Assembly (NCBI GenBank): GCA_007751475.1
Contig: CP036434.1
Coordinates: 2,170,001 to 2,234,000 of the forward strand
DNA from: Saltatorellus ferox
GTDB taxonomy: Bacteria; Planctomycetota; UBA1135; GCA-002686595
Length of the DNA: 64,000 nt
Reading direction: 5' to 3'
Under the pieces are notes generated by a model that ran no database searches, was not told where the DNA came from, and was given only the letters and a program-made list of their open reading frames with translations. Position 1 is the first letter of the stretch. Each line of letters begins with the position of its first letter. The position numbers and the translations under genes are program-made. Shown piece by piece: positions 19,242-28,756 of the stretch.

Positions 19242-21659
19242 TCAACGGGTGGCGTAGGTGCAGAGGGTGCCGGCGCCGAAGCCTGCGATCGGGTTGACCG
19301 TCAGCACTCCCACGGCCAGGCCCACGTATGCGCAGATCGCGCCTGCGAGGCACTGGGGACGGTCACGAACGGGCTGTCTGGAGCACCGGAACATCTCGAT
19401 GAAGATCGCCGCCAGCTGAAGCTGGACGAGGGTCTCCGCGGAGGATTGGCCCCAGCCGTCCGGCCCCATGCCCAGCGTCGCCCCGGTGGCGGGATCGAGG
19501 CGCCAGTAGAAGCCGCTCTCGCGCGTGACGCCCGCTTCCGTCGGGGGCGCGACCGCGAGGCCGGCGCCGAAGTCCTGCGCCACGGTGCTCGGTGCATCGA
19601 CGGCGGCCTGCGTGCTTCGAACCCAAGGGGCGGTCCTCACGGCAAACGCGTGGACCGTGCTCGCCACGTCGCGATCGAGGTGGGTCGCTGCGACCGTCGC
19701 TTCGAGAACCGTGTCCGCCACTCCCTGGCGAAGCCGAAGCTTCGCGGCGTCGCCTGGCGCTTCACCCGGTGTATTCGAGATCCCGACGTGGTTCATGAGC
19801 ACGTCGACGCCTTCGTGGCGCACCATCAGACCGTCCGCAACACCCGCGTCCTGCTCGGCGGGGAGCGACGCGACGCGCACGGACGAGATCAGATTGATCC
19901 GGTCGACGAATACGCGCGCATCGGAGCCCCCGTAGAGTCTCCGGAGGTGACCCCAGGTCCACTGGAGAACCGGCCGCGGCCGGACGCTCTCCGCGGCGCT
20001 GGTCGCCATCTGCAGCGCCTTCCCCGGGTCTTCCTCTGCCTGGGCCAGCGTCATCTTGATGATCGCGTCGCGATTGGTCCACGTCGTCGTCAGCGTGAGT
20101 CCGTGGAGGTAGGCCTCGCTCGGCACGCAGGTGAGCGCGGCCACGTCGGCTCCGTAGGCGCCCACGAGCGAGCGCGTCAGGCGGGCGGCCTCGTCGAGCT
20201 TCTTCAGGCCGACACCAGCCGTTCTTCGGGCCTCCCCGAGGACATCGAAGACCACGCGTTCCTGGCGTTCCTCGATCGGTCCGTCCGGGCCGGGTCGCCG
20301 GGCGACGAACGTGACGAAGAGCGCGGTCGCTTCCCCGGGCTTCTTCGCTCCGCCCATGCCGAGTCCCGCGAGCGCGCCCGCGGCGTTTTCCACGGCCCGC
20401 CCGGTACCCTTCTGGGGCGAGTCGTTGAGGGAGCCGTCGGCTCGGAAACTCTTGGCCTCCTGGAGTCGGCCGTCGACGACGATCCGGGGGAGCCACTCCT
20501 TCACGTCGAGCAGCGCGGCACGTTCCCTGGCGGCACGTGCGGCAGGGCTCAGCTCCGCGAGCTCTGCATCGGCGGGCCGGACGTATCCGAGCGGTTCGCA
20601 GGCCAGGATCATCGAGTTTGCACCCAGTTCGAACGGCCGGATCGTGTGGCTCAGCGCTGCGCTGCGCTCGATCTTGGAACCGTCGGTACGCTCGACCTCG
20701 AACGTGACGGTGAGCGTGTGGTACAGATCGTCGGGAAGCTTCTGTGCCTCTTCGTAATCGAAGGAGGCCAGGGAGGCCAGGGAGGCAACGGAGGCAGGCG
20801 GCGCTGCGTCGTCGTTCCCGTCGTATGTGAGGCCTTCCAGCAGAGGATCGAAGCGCTGCGACTCGCCGTCGACCTCCAGCGTGACCCAGAAGTGGTCGCC
20901 CAGCGTCGCTTGCGCCTCCGCTCGTTCAGCGGACCGCGCCGCCGAGGCCAGCTCGGCATCCACGAACGATTCGAGTTCGGACGACTGGTTCATGACCTCG
21001 CCGATGCCGCGTTCGGCTGCAGCGAGGGCGCGGCTCTGCGCGCTCAGGAGTTCGGTTTTGAGGTCGGCGACGGACGTGCCCATCCGTCGTGCGAGTACCT
21101 CGAGGCCCTCGTCGGTCGGCGGGGGGGCGGATCCGAGGTCGACTCCGCCCGGATCGACGAGCGTGAGCGCCGCGAAGACCGCGGCGGCCGTGTCCCTTTC
21201 GAGAAGCCCTCGGTGAAGGGTCGGTGCGTGGCCTGCCGCGTGGAGCAGTTCCATCAGAAGGAGGGCTCGATCCGCGGTGTTGCCATGGCGGTCCATCAGG
21301 ACGCCGACCGGGCCGCGCAGGATCCCCCGATAGGGGACCCAGCGCGTCTCGCTCGACACCCAGCTCGTGAGCGTCCGCGGGTCGGTTCCGACCTTGGCGA
21401 CGACGGCGGCCGGATCCATCGAAAGGCGCGGGACCTCTGCGATGGTCTCCTGGAGCTTCGCCGTCTTCCGAGCGAACTCGGCGGCGAGGCGACGGTAGTC
21501 GACGGCGGGTGCCGCGACCCCCTTCTCCGTACCGTCCGCTTGAACGGAGGCTCCGTGGGCCAGGGCCGTGAAGCCTGCGAGAACGAGGGCTGTCCCCACC
21601 GGCTGGAGCCAGCGGTTCGCCGGGCGGTTCATCGGGCGGTGCAGAGAGAGGAGTGTCAT
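19242..21659 (-). CDS. Transglutaminase-like protein with Gly/Cys-rich hydrophobic tail
   Basis: 805 residues from the ATG at 21659, preceded by AGGGAG at a 4-nt spacing; the longer frame overlaps the upstream gene and is Arg-rich nonsense. A signal/anchor follows (TALVLAGFTALAHGA). Around residue 130, RHGNTADRALLLMELL matches the core helix of transglutaminase-like domains, but the usual catalytic Cys position holds Asn/Thr. Residues ~150-700 have no recognised family. The C-terminal ~45 residues are unusual: Cys-spaced, Gly/Ala-rich and hydrophobic (CLAGAICAYVGLAVGVL... GAGTLC). It lies 8 nt downstream of the CsgG-like gene and 13 nt upstream of the giant VWA gene. It may be a non-catalytic scaffold or peptide carrier. 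Confidence 0.72.
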   Translation of the reverse strand: MTLLSLHRPMNRPANRWLQPVGTALVLAGFTALAHGASVQADGTEKGVAAPAVDYRRLAAEFARKTAKLQETIAEVPRLSMDPAAVVAKVGTDPRTLTSWVSSETRWVPYRGILRGPVGVLMDRHGNTADRALLLMELLHAAGHAPTLHRGLLERDTAAAVFAALTLVDPGGVDLGSAPPPTDEGLEVLARRMGTSVADLKTELLSAQSRALAAAERGIGEVMNQSSELESFVDAELASAARSAERAEAQATLGDHFWVTLEVDGESQRFDPLLEGLTYDGNDDAAPPASVASLASLASFDYEEAQKLPDDLYHTLTVTFEVERTDGSKIERSAALSHTIRPFELGANSMILACEPLGYVRPADAELAELSPAARAARERAALLDVKEWLPRIVVDGRLQEAKSFRADGSLNDSPQKGTGRAVENAAGALAGLGMGGAKKPGEATALFVTFVARRPGPDGPIEERQERVVFDVLGEARRTAGVGLKKLDEAARLTRSLVGAYGADVAALTCVPSEAYLHGLTLTTTWTNRDAIIKMTLAQAEEDPGKALQMATSAAESVRPRPVLQWTWGHLRRLYGGSDARVFVDRINLISSVRVASLPAEQDAGVADGLMVRHEGVDVLMNHVGISNTPGEAPGDAAKLRLRQGVADTVLEATVAATHLDRDVASTVHAFAVRTAPWVRSTQAAVDAPSTVAQDFGAGLAVAPPTEAGVTRESGFYWRLDPATGATLGMGPDGWGQSSAETLVQLQLAAIFIEMFRCSRQPVRDRPQCLAGAICAYVGLAVGVLTVNPIAGFGAGTLCTYATR

Positions 21660-21667
21660 GGCGCTCC

Positions 21668-22477
21668 CTACTGCTGTGAGCTGGACGCCTGTTGCGCGCG
21701 CGCTCGGAGCTTGCGATCGAGGCTCGGGAGCATCTTGCGCACGGCGTCGTCGAGGGCGAGGCGCAGGATGAGGCCCTTGTCGTCGTCGCTGATCTTGAGA
21801 TCGGCCTCGGCGTCGGCGCCGACGCCGAGCACCTGGATGCCGAGGGCGCTGGCCTTGTCGCTGCGGGTGAACTCGCCGAAGGAGGCGGCGAGCGTGGAGC
21901 CGGTGGTCGGATCGACGAGGCGCAGGTCGACGCCGCACTCAGCCTTGATCTCGATCTTCTGCGAGTCGACATCGAGGACGCCGATCCCGCCGGAGAAGCG
22001 ACCCGTGGCGATGTTGGCGATCTTGCCGAGGCCCGACTTTCCGCCGGTTTTGACCTCTTTGAGGCGCATGTTCGTGACCTTGCCGAGCATCAGGTACTCG
22101 ACCCCGCGGACCTGGGCCATGCCGGCCATCTCGTCGGCGGCAACGATGCCTTCGAGGTCCTGCTCGGCGAGCAGCTTCTGGAGCTGGCTCCTCTCGATCA
22201 CGTCGAATCGATCCGTCCGGACGAGGAGCGTCGCGAGCTGGTCGGCGGCGATTTTTTCGAGCCCGCGGGAGGCGTCGCTCCCGACTTCGAGGACGGGAAC
22301 GCCGACCCGGACGATGCCGACGCCGGGCCCCGGAGGATCATATTGACCGACGTGGGTCGTCAGGGTCTGTGAGCTCGCGGACTCGGACGTGGACTGGCAG
22401 GAGGAGAACGAGAGAAGAAAAGCCGTGGCGGTGGTCGCGAGGGCGATTTTTCGCAGGGCCGAGCGTGAAGCGGGCAT
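21668..22477 (-). CDS. CsgG/HfaB-like outer-membrane lipoprotein
   Basis: 269 residues from the ATG at 22477. A lipoprotein-type signal ends near SFSSC. The body resembles CsgG/HfaB secretion components: VRVGVPVLEVGSD, LATLLVRTDRFDVIERSQLQKLLAEQDL, VEYLMLGKVTNM, CGVDLRLVDPTTG. In curli and holdfast systems this family forms an oligomeric outer-membrane pore or anchor. Here it is the first gene of a tight minus-strand set with the transglutaminase-like and giant VWA proteins, so it may export or anchor them. No curlin-like repeat protein is in the window. The lipobox is not ideal. Confidence 0.78.
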   Translation of the reverse strand: MPASRSALRKIALATTATAFLLSFSSCQSTSESASSQTLTTHVGQYDPPGPGVGIVRVGVPVLEVGSDASRGLEKIAADQLATLLVRTDRFDVIERSQLQKLLAEQDLEGIVAADEMAGMAQVRGVEYLMLGKVTNMRLKEVKTGGKSGLGKIANIATGRFSGGIGVLDVDSQKIEIKAECGVDLRLVDPTTGSTLAASFGEFTRSDKASALGIQVLGVGADAEADLKISDDDKGLILRLALDDAVRKMLPSLDRKLRARAQQASSSQQ

Positions 22478-22612
22478 GGTGGGATCGAAGAAGAGTGTCG
22501 AAGGCGCAAGGCCGGCCCCAGGGACCGTCCAGGCGGGGGCCGGTGGGCCCACACGGCCCTGACTGCAAAGCCCGCCAGCCCCTCAACAGCAATTTCAACT
22601 TTCCCTCCTCCA

Positions 22613-22756
22613 CCTCCCCCGAATCCGACACGTTCGGACCAGGTCCGTTCATTCCGATACGTTTGCACCTGGTCCGTTCATTCCGGAATGAACGGACCAG
22701 GTGCAAACGTACCGGAATGAACGGACCTGGTCCGAACGTGTCGGGTTCGCGGGAGG
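22613..22756. repeat. 144-bp near-perfect palindrome (REP/BIME-like)
   Basis: Two 72-nt arms (22613-22684 and 22685-22756) are inverted repeats with only three mismatches and no spacer. Each arm is made of two tandem ~29-bp units beginning GGAATGAACGGACC, so the element is four units arranged outward-inward. The right arm ends at the base before the stop codon of the lipoprotein gene at 22757. It could form a very large hairpin between two minus-strand genes, acting as a terminator or RNA stabiliser, or as a target for a REP-associated transposase. No transposase is nearby. Confidence 0.9.
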
Positions 22757-23437
22757 CTACTCGGCGGGGGTCCAGTCGAGCTTTGGCTCGGCGTTCGATT
22801 GCCAGTCCGTGATCTGCATCACCGTCTTTCCGTCGTAATCCGAGCGCAGGATGAAGTTGCCCGCCATCCAGCTCTTCGAGTCGCCCGCTTCCGTCCAGGT
22901 GGCGTCCCAGGAGCGGCCGCCCAGGGAAACGGTCTCGTTTCCGGTCGTGAAGTCCATGGCCGGAGCGGCTTCACCCGTGGTTTCGGGCATCGTCATCGCT
23001 TCCATGACCGTGTGCTCGAGGGGCTTCTCGCCCTCGACACCGATCCAGGCCGCGGTGACGTTCGAGGTCATTTTCTCGCCCGCAGCGGGCACGGCCGTCA
23101 TATCGACGCGCGGGTCGACCTGGTACGCGAGGATGATGGGCTCGCCGTACATCGACGTCTCCTGCTCGAGGATGAACTGGCCGTCCATTTCGGCGACGAT
23201 CGCCGTGGTCGTCTTCATCCCGCTCATGTCCATCGTCCAGCTCTGACCGACCGCCGGGGCGGGCGGGAGAGCCATCACGTTCATGGCGGGCACGTTCTTG
23301 GCCGTATCGAGTGCCGCGTTTCCGCCGCCGCCGGCCATGCCGCCCATGGCGCCGCCAAGGTCGCTGATGGAGGAGCAGCTGGCCAGGGTGGCCGCGAGGG
23401 CGACGCCGAGGAGCGTCGTGGGGGAGAGGAGCTTCAT
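22757..23437 (-). CDS. Lipoprotein of unknown function
   Basis: 226 residues from the ATG at 23437. The signal and lipobox are clear (LLGVALAATLASC). A Gly/Met-rich segment follows (LGGAMGGMAGGGG), then a beta-rich domain. No family was recognised. The frame extends upstream by 48 codons without coding character. The gene ends exactly at the edge of the 144-bp palindrome and lies upstream of the CsgG-like gene on the same strand. Its relationship to that operon is undecided. Confidence 0.72.
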   Translation of the reverse strand: MKLLSPTTLLGVALAATLASCSSISDLGGAMGGMAGGGGNAALDTAKNVPAMNVMALPPAPAVGQSWTMDMSGMKTTTAIVAEMDGQFILEQETSMYGEPIILAYQVDPRVDMTAVPAAGEKMTSNVTAAWIGVEGEKPLEHTVMEAMTMPETTGEAAPAMDFTTGNETVSLGGRSWDATWTEAGDSKSWMAGNFILRSDYDGKTVMQITDWQSNAEPKLDWTPAE

Positions 23438-23799
23438 GGATGGATGGGGGCTAGGTGTTCGGGCAAGGCGCCCTTGCAGGTCGGGGAGCGTCGGATCGAG
23501 ATTCGAGGAGGAGCGCCGGGTGGCGCTCGTTCCTCGGTCCGAGCGATGAGCGTGCGATTTAAGGCAGTCGAGAGGCCGCATGCAACCTTCGCCGCAGATC
23601 CGTTGTCACAGGGCTGTGACGACCTTCAGACGCCCCTCGCGCAGCCCGTGATCCCGAGTGACCTGGGCGGGAGCACCCGACGCTGCCGGGAGAGTGGAAC
23701 GAGACGTCATCGATCCGGTCCGCGAGTGGATCCTGTGGACGTACGGAGCGGTCACGACGAAGAAGCTCGTCGCAAGCGTCGAACGAGTAGAGTGGCACC
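23438..23799. other. Divergent intergenic region upstream of thiD
   Basis: 362 bp between the lipoprotein gene (minus) and thiD (plus). Apart from the dyad at 23602-23623 nothing gene-like or structured is visible. In particular there is no recognisable TPP riboswitch (no CTGAGA/ACCTG-type pair with the expected spacing). Confidence 0.5.
23602..23623. promoter_or_regulatory. Operator-like dyad GTTGTCACAG-GG-CTGTGACGAC
   Basis: Two 10-bp arms separated by 2 bp match with one mismatch. The site lies between divergent starts, about 165 bp from the lipoprotein start and 177 bp from thiD, so a regulator could affect either. The binding protein is unknown. Confidence 0.35.
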
Positions 23800-24600
23800 A
23801 TGACGACCATCGCGCTCACCATCGCCGGCTCGGATCCCTCCGGGGGCGCAGGCATCCAGGCCGATCTCAAGACCTTCGCAGCCCACGGCGTCTACGGAGC
23901 GTCGGTCATCACCGCGCTCACCGCGCAGAACACGACGGGCGTCTTTGGCATCCATGGCGTTCCGCCGGACTTCATCCGGGCCCAGGCGGAGGCGGTCTTG
24001 AGCGACCTCCACGTCGACTGCATCAAGGTCGGCATGCTCGGGGATCGCGCGACCATCGAGGTGGTGGCGGAAATTCTGGAGGCCCATGCAAGCATCCCCG
24101 TCGTTCTGGACCCGGTGATGGTGACGGCGAGCGGCGACTTGCTTCTCGCGAGCGACGCGGTGGACACCCTCCTCCAGCGCCTGCTCCCTCTCGCGCGCCT
24201 CATCACGCCGAACGTCCATGAGGCTGGCCTCCTTCTGGGGGAGCCGCCTGCGGATTCCCTCGGGGCGATGGAGCGTCAGGCGTTGGCTCTACGGGATCTG
24301 GGGGCGCACGCAGTTCTTCTGAAAGGGGGGCGACGGGGTGACGTGTCGACGTCCACCGACGTCCTCTGCACGGCTGACGCGGCCGAGTGGCTGGAGGCGC
24401 CACGGGTGGCGATCGAGCGGCCCCATGGAACGGGCTGCACGCTGTCTTCCGCCATCGCGGCACAGCTGGCCCTGGGGCGCGCGCTTCGGGACGCGGTCCT
24501 GGAGGGCAAGCGCTATGTGACGGCCGCTCTCGAACGCGCGTCCCGGGTATCCATTGGCCACGGCTCACGGCCCTTGATCCATGCGGATGGGGAGCGATAG
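23800..24600 (+). CDS. thiD: Hydroxymethylpyrimidine / phosphomethylpyrimidine kinase ThiD
   Basis: 266 residues, normal for the family. It phosphorylates HMP and then HMP-P to give the pyrimidine diphosphate used in thiamine synthesis. Visible signatures: ALTIAGSDPSGGAGIQADLKTF at the N-terminus, VDCIKVGMLGD, VVLDPVMVTASGD and the C-terminal anion-hole motif PHGTGCTLSSAIAA. It is cytosolic. The next gene begins 3 nt after its stop codon, so thiD is probably transcribed with a secreted FAD oxidoreductase, which is not a usual thiamine gene. No other thiamine gene is in the window. Confidence 0.95.
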   Translation: MTTIALTIAGSDPSGGAGIQADLKTFAAHGVYGASVITALTAQNTTGVFGIHGVPPDFIRAQAEAVLSDLHVDCIKVGMLGDRATIEVVAEILEAHASIPVVLDPVMVTASGDLLLASDAVDTLLQRLLPLARLITPNVHEAGLLLGEPPADSLGAMERQALALRDLGAHAVLLKGGRRGDVSTSTDVLCTADAAEWLEAPRVAIERPHGTGCTLSSAIAAQLALGRALRDAVLEGKRYVTAALERASRVSIGHGSRPLIHADGER

Positions 24601-24603
24601 ACC

Positions 24604-26298
24604 ATGCCCTACCTCCTTCGTCGAATTCTTCTGGTCGGCCTGGTCATCCTCGGGGCGCGTGCCTCGATCGCCTCGGGTGGATCCGGGTCGGGACATGGGT
24701 CCGAGTCCGGGTCGGAACCCCACCATGACCTCGTCATCTACGGTGGAACCAGCGCCGGGATCGTCGCGGGCCTTCAGGCCGTGAAGATGGGGAAGTCGGT
24801 CGTCGTGATCGAGCCGAGCGCGCGTGAGGGCGGGCTCAGCACCGGCGGCCTCGGCCAGACCGATATCGGGAACAAGCGCGTCATCGGAGGGCTCTCGCGG
24901 GAGTTCTACCGGCGCATCGCTTCTCACTACGCGGAAGAAGAGTCCTGGACCTGGCAGAAACGCGCTGAATACCGGGACGGTGGTCAGTCCCGAACGAGCG
25001 AGGGCGAGGCCACCATGTGGACCTTCGAACCGAGCGCAGCGCTCGCGGTCTTTCGACGGTGGACCTCCGAGGTCGGGCTCGAGCTCGTGCTCCAGGAGCG
25101 CCTCGACAGGCAAGACGGGGTGAAGATGCAGGCGGGCCGCATCGTTTCGATCACCATGGAGTCGGGCCGCGTATTCAGCGGCAAGATGTTCCTCGACTGT
25201 ACCTATGAGGGTGATCTCCTGGCCGCGGCAGGGGTGAGCTACACCGTCGGGCGTGAGGCGAGTGAGCAGTACGGCGAGAGTCTCAACGGCGTCCAGGTGA
25301 AGCAGGCGAAGTACCACCAGTTCGTGGACGGGGTCGATCCTTACGTGGTCCCTGGCGATCCTTCGAGTGGGCTCTTGCCGTTCATCGAGGCCGCGGGCCC
25401 GGGGGCCGATGGTCAGGCGGACGCGCGCGTGCAGGCGTACTGCTTCCGCATGTGCCTCACCGACCATCCGGAGAATCGCATTCCCTTCCGCAAGCCCACG
25501 GGATACGAAGAGCGGTGGTACGAGCTCCTGCTTCGAAACTACGAAGCTGGCGAAACGGGGCTGCCCTGGATCAACTCGGCGATGCCCAACCGCAAAACGG
25601 ACACCAACAATCGCCTGGGGTTCTCGACGGACTTCGTGGGTCAGAACCACGCCTGGCCCGAGGCCAGCTACGACGAGCGCGACGCCCTCAAGCTCCGCCA
25701 TCGGCTGTACCAGCAGGGGCTCATGTGGACCCTCGCCTATCACCCTCGAATGCCCGAGAAGATCCGCGATCAGGTCTCGAAGTGGGGGATGTGCAGGGAT
25801 GAATTCACGGAGGGCGAGGGCTGGCAAGAGCAGCTCTACATCCGTGAAGCGCGAAGGATGGTCGGCGACTTCGTGATGACCCAGGGCCACTGCCAGCAGG
25901 AGAAGGGCGTCGAGGATTCGATCGGCATGGGCGCCTACACCATGGACTCGCACCATGTGCAGCGCTACGTCGACGCGGAGGGCCACGTTCGCAACGAAGG
26001 AGACGTTGAGGTCGGAGGGTTCCCGCCGTATCCGATCAGCTATCGAGCCATTCTCCCCAAGGCGACGGAGTGCTCGAACCTGGCCGTTCCCGTTTGCCTG
26101 TCCGCGAGCCACATCGCGTTCGGTTCGATCCGGATGGAGCCCGTCTTCATGGTCCTCGCGCAATCCGCCGCCACGGCGGCCGCGCTGGCGATCGAGGAAG
26201 GCGTGCCACTGCAGTCGCTCGACCACGGACGCCTGAAGAAGCGGCTCCTCGCGGACGGCCAGGTGCTGAATCACGCAGCCACACGCAAGGGCGATTGA
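24604..26298 (+). CDS. Exported FAD-dependent oxidoreductase
   Basis: 564 residues. A signal peptide covers ~1-24, then a Gly/Ser-rich linker leads into the dinucleotide-binding motif [29 protein letters not shown] (~41-69) and [13 protein letters not shown]. This pattern matches the FAD_oxidored group, common in secreted planctomycete proteins, often linked to carbohydrate or xanthan-type metabolism. C-terminal [28 protein letters not shown] is the conserved FAD-closing segment. It starts 3 nt after thiD and stops 6 bp from the convergent gene at 26305. The natural substrate is unknown. Confidence 0.85.
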   Translation: MPYLLRRILLVGLVILGARASIASGGSGSGHGSESGSEPHHDLVIYGGTSAGIVAGLQAVKMGKSVVVIEPSAREGGLSTGGLGQTDIGNKRVIGGLSREFYRRIASHYAEEESWTWQKRAEYRDGGQSRTSEGEATMWTFEPSAALAVFRRWTSEVGLELVLQERLDRQDGVKMQAGRIVSITMESGRVFSGKMFLDCTYEGDLLAAAGVSYTVGREASEQYGESLNGVQVKQAKYHQFVDGVDPYVVPGDPSSGLLPFIEAAGPGADGQADARVQAYCFRMCLTDHPENRIPFRKPTGYEERWYELLLRNYEAGETGLPWINSAMPNRKTDTNNRLGFSTDFVGQNHAWPEASYDERDALKLRHRLYQQGLMWTLAYHPRMPEKIRDQVSKWGMCRDEFTEGEGWQEQLYIREARRMVGDFVMTQGHCQQEKGVEDSIGMGAYTMDSHHVQRYVDAEGHVRNEGDVEVGGFPPYPISYRAILPKATECSNLAVPVCLSASHIAFGSIRMEPVFMVLAQSAATAAALAIEEGVPLQSLDHGRLKKRLLADGQVLNHAATRKGD

Positions 26299-26304
26299 TG
26301 CGGT

Positions 26305-28566
26305 CTACTCGCCGGGTTCGACCAGCTGGAACGTGTGCTGAATCGACGCGATGGGGGAGTCGGGCGTGAGCTTGCCTCGGCGCGGGTAGGTCCTCGGCGC
26401 GGCGGCCGAGAAGAGCGTGACCGTGATCTTCCACTCACCGGGCGTGAGCTCGTCCGGCGACTCCAGGAGGAACACGAAGTTCTCTCGCAGCCCCAGGAAA
26501 ACGAGCACCGGATAGTCGTCCACACGCGTCTCTGCACCCGGAACAGGCCGCTCCACTCGAACGCTGGCTGTCAGTCGCCGTCCCGGTGGGCCGCCCGCGA
26601 ACCGATACTCCAGGCCGAACGCCCGACCCAGGCTGCAGGGAACCTCCGAACCCGGATGTAGCGGACGGAAGAGCCCGTCCCCTGTGGATTCGAACTCCCC
26701 CTCGAACTCGATTTCAGCACCGGTGCACTCGTAGGGGACCCCGTAGCGGCGGTAGTCCACGAACTCGCCGTGCATCATGAAGCCGTGTGCTTCGACTTGC
26801 CCCTCGCCGGTCACTCTTCCCCGCTGCTCCGCGAACTCGGCGAGGCTCATGCCGATCATCGCAGCCGGCGCCTCTGCCGCCAGGCGCTCCATCGTCGCCG
26901 TCGCCTCCGCGATGCGGTCCGCCGCCCGGGCGCCCTGCGCGTCGGCCTCCGCCAGCCGCAGCTCCGCGAACGCACGCCAGACCTCGAGGCTCGGGTAGTC
27001 CGTGTGCAATCCCGTGTGCTGGCGTGGCCTTCTGCCGCCGCGCTTGTCGAGCAGGACCGCGCCGCGCCAGGCTTCTTCGGCGGCTTCGTTTTGGCCCAGC
27101 GCGACCAGGCATTCCCACTGGCGCGCGAGCTGAAGGTCCAGGTTGAATCCGCCTGCTGCGAGCGCCCGCACCGCGTCAAGCGCTGGTTCGTAGGCGCGGT
27201 AGTAGCAGAGCTTGCTGGCCGCGAGATCGAACGCCACGGCGGCTCGCACGCGCACGGCCGGAACAGGGTCCTCGAGCAGGCTGGCAAGCGACGCGCTCGC
27301 TTCCGCCAGACGCGCGGGCTCCAGGGACGTGGCGCGGACGAGAGCCAGGAACTCGTCCGCCACGCCGCGTCGGATGACGGGGTCTTCGGCCCTGTGCCGG
27401 TTCTCCTTCACCATCCGCGCCGCGGCCGACGGCGTGGTCGACCCCTCCGCGATGACCGGTTCCGGCAGACCCAGGAGCACCTCGGGCAGCAGCTTCTCCA
27501 TGCGCAGGCGGGGGTCCGTCGCGAGGTCCTTCGTGCGTGGGCATGCGCGCTGCTCCTGCCTCACCTGGTCGACCAGGAGGCGTGACTCGTCGTGCTCGCC
27601 GAGGGCTTCCAGGAGGTAGGCGAGATCGAGTTGGCGGTGCCAGAGCGGAGAAGGGTCGGAGGGCGAATGGGGCCAACGCGAGGCCGTCGGCAGAACGCGA
27701 AGGCACGTCGCTCCCTCCAGTTCTTGATCCCAGGCCACGGCGTAGAGCCATGACGCGATCAGCTCCAGGCAGGAAACTCGCCCGCTGTAGCTGCGCCGTC
27801 CGACCCGGAGAATCACGCTCGCGCCATCCAGTTCGACGGTGTGGGCAGGGACCTCCGTGGGTGTCCCGCGCATCGGGGAGGCTGCCGGGCCATCGTTCGG
27901 CAGCGTCGTGTCGAAGAGCGCGAAGTAGCGTGGCAAGAGCATCGCAAGGACCCCGGTGATTCGCTGCTTCAGGGCCGCTGACGGATCCGCCTCCCGCTCG
28001 ACCGGAAGGGGCTCGCCGATGCGCATTCCGTTCAAGAATCGGCCGTGCCGATCGCTCGCGACGGCTCCCACCACGGCAAAGGTCGCGAGGTCCGCGCCGG
28101 GAATCGCCAGAGGCTGGCGGTGCAGGTCGAACCAGTAGATGTGCTCCTCATCCCTGGCGTAGCCGCAGCCCAGGAGAAGGAAGGAATCGGCGTCCACCGG
28201 AAGCGGCTCCCCGATGCCGTGGGGTGCTGCGACGTACGCCTCTCCCGCGACCTTGAGAACGAGATGGACATCGTCGCGAAGCACCTCCACGTCACCGGCG
28301 AAGGCCTTGGGCCGAGCCTTGGACGTGAGCTGCTCTCGGCCGCTGAGTCGGTAGAAAAGTCGTCGGCCATCGGCCGCCACGTCGTTGCCGAAGGCGACGA
28401 ACGTCGAAGGGCTGGCACCGGCGACCTTTCTGCCCGAGAAGTAGACCTGCCTGGCATCCAGCGCCCAGGAAGGGTCCACTTCCAGAACCCGAAACGTCGT
28501 CGCGTCCGCGCCGCGAACCACCTTGCCCGCATGGCGGACCTTCCCCGAATCCACGCTGTAGATCAT
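26305..28566 (-). CDS. DKNYY-like repeat and HEAT-like protein
   Basis: 753 residues with no signal peptide, so probably cytosolic. The N-terminal ~210 residues consist of short repeats in which a displayed value is followed by an aromatic motif (DARQVYFSGRKVAG, DGRRLFYRLSG, DEEHIYWFDLHRQPL, DRHGRFLNGMRI). This is the pattern of DKNYY-type repeats. The middle (~300-600) is alpha-helical and HEAT-like. The C-terminal ~150 residues form a beta-sandwich-like domain. Function is unknown. It is convergent with the FAD oxidoreductase and divergent from the thioredoxin/HEAT protein. Confidence 0.7.
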   Translation of the reverse strand: MIYSVDSGKVRHAGKVVRGADATTFRVLEVDPSWALDARQVYFSGRKVAGASPSTFVAFGNDVAADGRRLFYRLSGREQLTSKARPKAFAGDVEVLRDDVHLVLKVAGEAYVAAPHGIGEPLPVDADSFLLLGCGYARDEEHIYWFDLHRQPLAIPGADLATFAVVGAVASDRHGRFLNGMRIGEPLPVEREADPSAALKQRITGVLAMLLPRYFALFDTTLPNDGPAASPMRGTPTEVPAHTVELDGASVILRVGRRSYSGRVSCLELIASWLYAVAWDQELEGATCLRVLPTASRWPHSPSDPSPLWHRQLDLAYLLEALGEHDESRLLVDQVRQEQRACPRTKDLATDPRLRMEKLLPEVLLGLPEPVIAEGSTTPSAAARMVKENRHRAEDPVIRRGVADEFLALVRATSLEPARLAEASASLASLLEDPVPAVRVRAAVAFDLAASKLCYYRAYEPALDAVRALAAGGFNLDLQLARQWECLVALGQNEAAEEAWRGAVLLDKRGGRRPRQHTGLHTDYPSLEVWRAFAELRLAEADAQGARAADRIAEATATMERLAAEAPAAMIGMSLAEFAEQRGRVTGEGQVEAHGFMMHGEFVDYRRYGVPYECTGAEIEFEGEFESTGDGLFRPLHPGSEVPCSLGRAFGLEYRFAGGPPGRRLTASVRVERPVPGAETRVDDYPVLVFLGLRENFVFLLESPDELTPGEWKITVTLFSAAAPRTYPRRGKLTPDSPIASIQHTFQLVEPGE

Positions 28567-28756
28567 CTGGTCCAGAGGTTAGCGAGCCGCCGGACGGGAC
28601 AGCTCTTCTATCGTCCGGGAGGAAGAATGTTCGCCATACACGGGCGAGGTCGGAGTCCGCGCAGGGGGTAGGAAATCGTGGATTTCGGCGCTACGTAAGG
28701 GCTCGCGGTCGGTTAGATCGCACGCTCGACTCACCGAGGGCCCGGGGCCCCGACCC

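Noticed and set aside
23438-23799. Possible TPP riboswitch upstream of thiD
   Set aside because: The conserved P2/P4 sequence pair could not be found; only an unrelated dyad is present.
28567-28756. RNA gene between divergent genes
   Set aside because: No stable conserved structure is visible in the 190-bp gap.
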